From Zerene cesonia (lineage: Eukaryota; Arthropoda; Insecta; Lepidoptera; Pieridae): a DNA stretch of 64,000 bases. Under the pieces are notes generated by a model. It was not told the origin of the DNA. It saw only the letters and a list, made by a program, of their open reading frames with translations, and did no database searches. Positions within the stretch are counted from its first letter, which is position 1, and every line of letters starts with the position of its first letter. Location of the stretch: contig NC_052115.1 of assembly GCF_012273895.1 (NCBI RefSeq), positions 6,689,183 through 6,753,182 on the forward strand, read 5' to 3'. A program made the position numbers and the translations under genes. Of the stretch, positions 61,500-64,000 are shown piece after piece.

Positions 61500-62499
61500 N
61501 NNNNNNNNNNNNNNNNNNNNNNNNNNNNNNNNNNNNNNNNNNNNNNNNNNNNNNNNNNNNNNNNNNNNNNNNNNNNNNNNNNNNNNNNNNNNNNNNNNNN
61601 NNNNNNNNNNNNNNNNNNNNNNNNNNNNNNNNNNNNNNNNNNNNNNNNNNNNNNNNNNNNNNNNNNNNNNNNNNNNNNNNNNNNNNNNNNNNNNNNNNNN
61701 NNNNNNNNNNNNNNNNNNNNNNNNNNNNNNNNNNNNNNNNNNNNNNNNNNNNNNNNNNNNNNNNNNNNNNNNNNNNNNNNNNNNNNNNNNNNNNNNNNNN
61801 NNNNNNNNNNNNNNNNNNNNNNNNNNNNNNNNNNNNNNNNNNNNNNNNNNNNNNNNNNNNNNNNNNNNNNNNNNNNNNNNNNNNNNNNNNNNNNNNNNNN
61901 NNNNNNNNNNNNNNNNNNNNNNNNNNNNNNNNNNNNNNNNNNNNNNNNNNNNNNNNNNNNNNNNNNNNNNNNNNNNNNNNNNNNNNNNNNNNNNNNNNNN
62001 NNNNNNNNNNNNNNNNNNNNNNNNNNNNNNNNNNNNNNNNNNNNNNNNNNNNNNNNNNNNNNNNNNNNNNNNNNNNNNNNNNNNNNNNNNNNNNNNNNNN
62101 NNNNNNNNNNNNNNNNNNNNNNNNNNNNNNNNNNNNNNNNNNNNNNNNNNNNNNNNNNNNNNNNNNNNNNNNNNNNNNNNNNNNNNNNNNNNNNNNNNNN
62201 NNNNNNNNNNNNNNNNNNNNNNNNNNNNNNNNNNNNNNNNNNNNNNNNNNNNNNNNNNNNNNNNNNNNNNNNNNNNNNNNNNNNNNNNNNNNNNNNNNNN
62301 NNNNNNNNNNNNNNNNNNNNNNNNNNNNNNNNNNNNNNNNNNNNNNNNNNNNNNNNNNNNNNNNNNNNNNNNNNNNNNNNNNNNNNNNNNNNNNNNNNNN
62401 NNNNNNNNNNNNNNNNNNNNNNNNNNNNNNNNNNNNNNNNNNNNNNNNNNNNNNNNNNNNNNNNNNNNNNNNNNNNNNNNNNNNNNNNNNNNNNNNNNN
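61500..62499. other. Assembly gap, exactly 1,000 N
   Basis: The run of N is exactly 1,000 bases, which indicates a placeholder gap of unknown true length. It lies exactly at the junction between gene B's downstream flank and the second copy of the duplication, and it hides the promoter and exon 1 of copy C. Reading frames that run through it are artefacts. Confidence 0.99.
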
Positions 62500-62895
62500 T
62501 CCGATAACTAGATCAAGGTTGAACTTCCTGCGCCTAGTCAATCGAAAGAGCAAAATTGCCTACCGTAGAACTATTGTCTGTATAAATTTACAGGTGCAGT
62601 TATTTAACGATTGTGGCAAGAGTAGTAAGATATATTTGTAGACAATCTTTGATAATCTAATAAAAATTTGTAGGGCGCCCAGCGATGCTGACTTATTTAT
62701 AAGCATTAAATAAAACTATTTTAAATATTCTATTAGTACAAATAACTTAGCCAGTAATCTATCGTATCTTATGCCGCTCTTTGCTCTTTTATACATTCAT
62801 TTTAATTTGTGGGAGTTATATTTTGGGGTGATATGATAAACTTCTAAAATTATTGTTCCTGACTGACTCTGATACGATAAATATTTATTCTACAG

Positions 62896-63131
62896 GCTGA
62901 GTTCAATGAAGTTATTATTCAATCCCCTAAAGACGATACGGGTGAGCTCGTAAAAGCTCTTCAGGAAACAAAAATCATTAACTGGAATCAACCTATGGAA
63001 ATACCATTTGCATCACAACACATAAAAAATGTCATGTACGCAATAAAGAGCGAGAGGAATTTTGAATTTAGCAGTATTACATCAACCGAAACGTTTTATT
63101 TGGAAGACGATGCACCTATCTATGATGTCAC
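62896..63131 (+). CDS. GLYAT-like gene C, partial: exon 2 only (duplicate of gene B)
   Basis: This is a 236-nt exon with intact splice sites (acceptor CTACAG, donor GTAAGT) that differs from exon 2 of gene B at five positions. Four change the protein (Tyr100Asn, Pro109Ser, Leu116Met, Gln120Lys in B numbering) and one is silent (Ile105). There is no frameshift or stop. Exon 1 would fall inside the N gap at 61500-62499. Exon 3 would lie about 750 bp past the end of the window. The flanking introns are colinear with those of gene B over 62500-64000. It could be a real third gene, a duplicated fragment, or an allelic copy of B placed in tandem by the assembler. Confidence 0.75.
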
Positions 63132-63963
63132 GTAAGTAACAATAAAAAGTTACATAAACAACTAGATTAAAATGAATGAATGAAATAAAATTGATGTAGC
63201 ATAGACAAATATAGAAGCTCACTTTTAATTGCCAACTTACATGAAAAATAATAAAAACAGTACATATATTTATATTAAAATAAAAATTATACGAATTGCA
63301 GGCACATTGATCAGTTGTAATCTACAAACGATGTTCAAAATACGTGGAGAAATGAGAATTTAAATTATTGACACAGAAATTGATATAAATAATGGTCTAT
63401 TGACATAAACTGCATAATGGTATCTTTTGAAATAGTTATTTCTCAAGTGACAATCAGATAACAGGGTTATAAGAAAATTTATTTCAGAATGCTTCAAAAT
63501 GATTCATTATGCATTTTCTGAACTTCGGTTTTGATGAAACAACATGTAAATTCCAACTCCATAAAAATGTTTTTCGTTTAAAAAGGTTTTATTGTATTGC
63601 GTATTGTAAAAAGGATTGCGTTTGAGGTTAAGAAAATCTTTCAGCGCTTGGTCCATTAGTTTGTTCCCTGGTGGAAAATTTAAAATATAGGTTCTGTTAC
63701 TTACACAATACAGATAAAAGAAATGTGAAATATATATTACCTAGCCTCGTGAAGAGCTCGGGGATAATACCTGCTACCCTTGTACTATTAAAAAAAAATG
63801 TGTAAGAATACATAAATATAATTAACAAGATATAGTTTGACCCTGTTAAGCGCTACCTGTGTAATATTTTACGAAATTAGAACAAATAGCTGCGTGGGCG
63901 AATGAAAGCTATATTTATGGTTTCTTTCTTCTTTTGGAATGGAAACGTTTATTTGAAGTTTAC

Positions 63964-64000
63964 ATTTTTTTGTACGTGCGGGCAACTGAGTTGGTGGTTC
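63964..64000 (-). mobile_element. Same SINE insertion in the duplicated copy, cut by the window end
   Basis: A T-run is followed by GTGCGGGCAACTGAGTTGG, at the position equivalent to 59328. Because both copies carry the same insertion, it happened before the B/C split. Confidence 0.8.

Larger units (their letters stand above)
62500..64000 (+). repeat. Direct segmental duplication of the gene B region (second copy)
   Basis: From the first base after the N gap to the window end, the sequence is colinear with 57889-59364. The offset is 4611 bp at the start and 4636 bp at the end. Most of the net 25-bp difference is an insertion near 63274-63305. Intron 1 and exon 2 differ by only about 2%. The stretch of intron 2 around 63300-63430 is more diverged and has several small indels. 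The repeat is still continuing at the window edge, so its right boundary is not visible, and its left boundary is hidden by the gap. Confidence 0.93.

Noticed and set aside
61345..62641. Long open frames on both strands across the second gap
   Set aside because: They also run through N. Only the real sequence after 62500, which is intron 1 of copy C, has meaning.

Overview
The window is a stretch of a eukaryotic nuclear genome, almost certainly a moth or butterfly (Lepidoptera). The evidence is an AT-rich background, GT-AG introns, and a dense set of short interspersed repeats that I recognise as typical of Lepidoptera: tRNA-derived SINEs ending in (GAT)n, poly(A)-tailed retroposons beginning near GGGAGTCGAGCACGCTTCGG, Helitron-like elements ending in GCAGCTAGT, repeats ending in GAAGTCGGTTGAAAA, and a TTAGAAATTAAA terminal-inverted-repeat element. 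Nothing bacterial, viral or CRISPR-like is visible. Repeat family names come from recall and were not checked by a search.

Positions 1 to about 54,350 hold no protein-coding gene that I can support. This part is repeat-rich intergenic DNA, or conceivably a very long intron of a gene whose exons lie outside. It contains about a dozen poly(A)-tailed SINE copies, a SINE with an intact 11-bp target-site duplication (10,838-11,082), five copies or fragments of a (GAT)n-tailed SINE family, about 20 Helitron-like fragments, three copies of a TIR element, one CAGTGGCGTA-ended MITE, and the decayed C-terminus of a LINE reverse transcriptase (about 6,011-6,243, minus strand). A run of exactly 1,000 N lies at 31,406-32,405.

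Positions 54,355-64,000 hold a tandem cluster of glycine N-acyltransferase-like (GLYAT/GNAT, FR47-type) genes, all on the plus strand and all with the same exon layout. Gene A (54,355-57,061; 277 aa) and gene B (57,555-60,517; 281 aa) are complete. Both have three coding exons with identical intron phases (0, then 2) and an identical 236-nt exon 2. A third copy, C, is partial: its exon 1 would lie in a second 1,000-N gap (61,500-62,499), its exon 2 is at 62,896-63,131, and its exon 3 would lie beyond the window. Copy C and its flanks are about 98% identical to gene B in exon 2 and the preceding intron, and share an old SINE insertion in intron 2. C is therefore either a very recent segmental duplicate or a second haplotype of B misassembled across the gap.

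The products are predicted acyl-CoA-dependent N-acyltransferases, which transfer an acyl group to an amino acid such as glycine. The array looks like an actively expanding detoxification or metabolic gene family. Gene A carries Phe where B has the Tyr often used as general acid in GNAT enzymes, which hints at functional divergence inside the cluster.
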